From assembly GCA_008011715.2 (NCBI GenBank), contig CP136508.1:4526001-4590000 (forward strand): 64,000 bases of DNA. The letters are read 5' to 3'. Positions 63,841 through 64,000 of this stretch are shown in pieces. The first letter of the stretch is position 1, and each line of letters begins with the position of its first letter. This DNA comes from [Empedobacter] haloabium. GTDB lineage: Bacteria > Pseudomonadota > Gammaproteobacteria > Burkholderiales > Burkholderiaceae_D. Made by a program: the position numbers and the translations under genes. A model generated the notes under the pieces. The model was not told the origin of the DNA. It ran no database searches and worked only from the letters and a program-made list of their open reading frames with translations.

Positions 63841-64000
63841 TCAACCCAGGCGGACCGGGATGAAAATGCGTTCCTCGCCGCGCTGGATCAGGAGCGCCAC
63901 CGAACGGTCGGCACGGGCCACCACGTCGCGCACCTGCTCCACCGACGTCACCGTGCGGCCATTCACGGACAGCAGCACGTCGCCCGGCTGCACGCCGGCG
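63841..64000 (-). CDS. DegQ/DegP-type serine protease, C-terminal part (partial)
   Basis: The minus-strand frame running into the window edge reads AGVQPGDVLLSVNGRTVTSVEQV...RADRSVALLIQRGEERIFIPVRLG and stops at 63841. This is the end of a PDZ domain with the GxQPGDVLLSVNG pattern of Do-like periplasmic serine proteases. The catalytic domain lies beyond the window. It precedes the two-component genes on the same strand by 59 bp. Confidence 0.8.
   Translation of the reverse strand, partial: AGVQPGDVLLSVNGRTVTSVEQVRDVVARADRSVALLIQRGEERIFIPVRLG

Overview
The window is a high-GC chromosomal segment that looks like a betaproteobacterium of the Oxalobacteraceae (Massilia, Duganella or Pseudoduganella type). 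Grounds for this are the PEP-CTERM secreted proteins, the dapA-bamC and pyrG-kdsA / eno-ftsB gene orders, a long (400-residue) TrpS, an SOS-controlled dnaE2 and several TonB-dependent receptors. The genus is inferred from gene content, not from a marker gene. Most of the window is core chromosome. Accessory DNA is concentrated at about 2.3-8.7 kb, with smaller signs of turnover at 40 kb and 47 kb.

Layout. Positions 1-2.0 kb carry two tandem PEP-CTERM proteins. Positions 2.34-8.67 kb look like a small integrated element placed inside the 5' end of mutS. It holds a P4-type tyrosine recombinase, an AlpA-like regulator, remnants of a phage lysis cassette, a membrane protein that appears frameshifted, an island-type hypothetical gene and a third PEP-CTERM gene. 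The original mutS start is left behind at 2280, and a replacement mutS start lies at 8603. Then follow mutS with a coupled phosphoesterase-like gene, slyD/roxA (divergent), an Ala-rich lipoprotein, an NAD(P)-binding protein/LysR pair, and a minus-strand run of dapA, bamC, a methyltransferase, trpS, a site-2 protease, a YciO/Sua5-family gene, htpX, a PHP phosphatase and an alpha/beta hydrolase. Next come a gamma-carbonic anhydrase gene and hslO on the plus strand.

From 27.3 to 30.6 kb lies a minus-strand operon of a thermostable-hemolysin-family acyltransferase-like protein, an AMP-forming ligase and a TauD-like dioxygenase, which may make a small metabolite. Positions 30.8-35.5 kb hold a TonB receptor translationally coupled to a Tat-exported glycerophosphodiesterase, then a PRISE-type reductase. 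A RES/Xre toxin-antitoxin pair (35.5-36.4 kb) and a Fur-boxed heme receptor with an exported HemS-like protein (36.5-40.0 kb) follow. At 40 kb a broken ammonium transporter gene ends at a 158-bp MITE-like repeat. A second copy of this repeat lies inverted at 47.1 kb.

Positions 40.5-46.3 kb carry ftsB, eno, a glycerate kinase on the opposite strand, kdsA and pyrG. Positions 46.4-50.7 kb hold a PRC-barrel protein, two GNAT acetyltransferases and secreted hypothetical proteins. dnaE2 with a consensus LexA box is at 50.8-53.9 kb, and a phzF-like gene, a TonB receptor, a cpdB-like nucleotidase and a Sel1 lipoprotein follow. A fusion of a CoaD-like nucleotidyltransferase to an HD phosphohydrolase domain is at 60.5-61.7 kb. 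The window ends with a two-component system and the 3' end of a DegQ-like protease. No tRNA, rRNA or CRISPR array was recognised.
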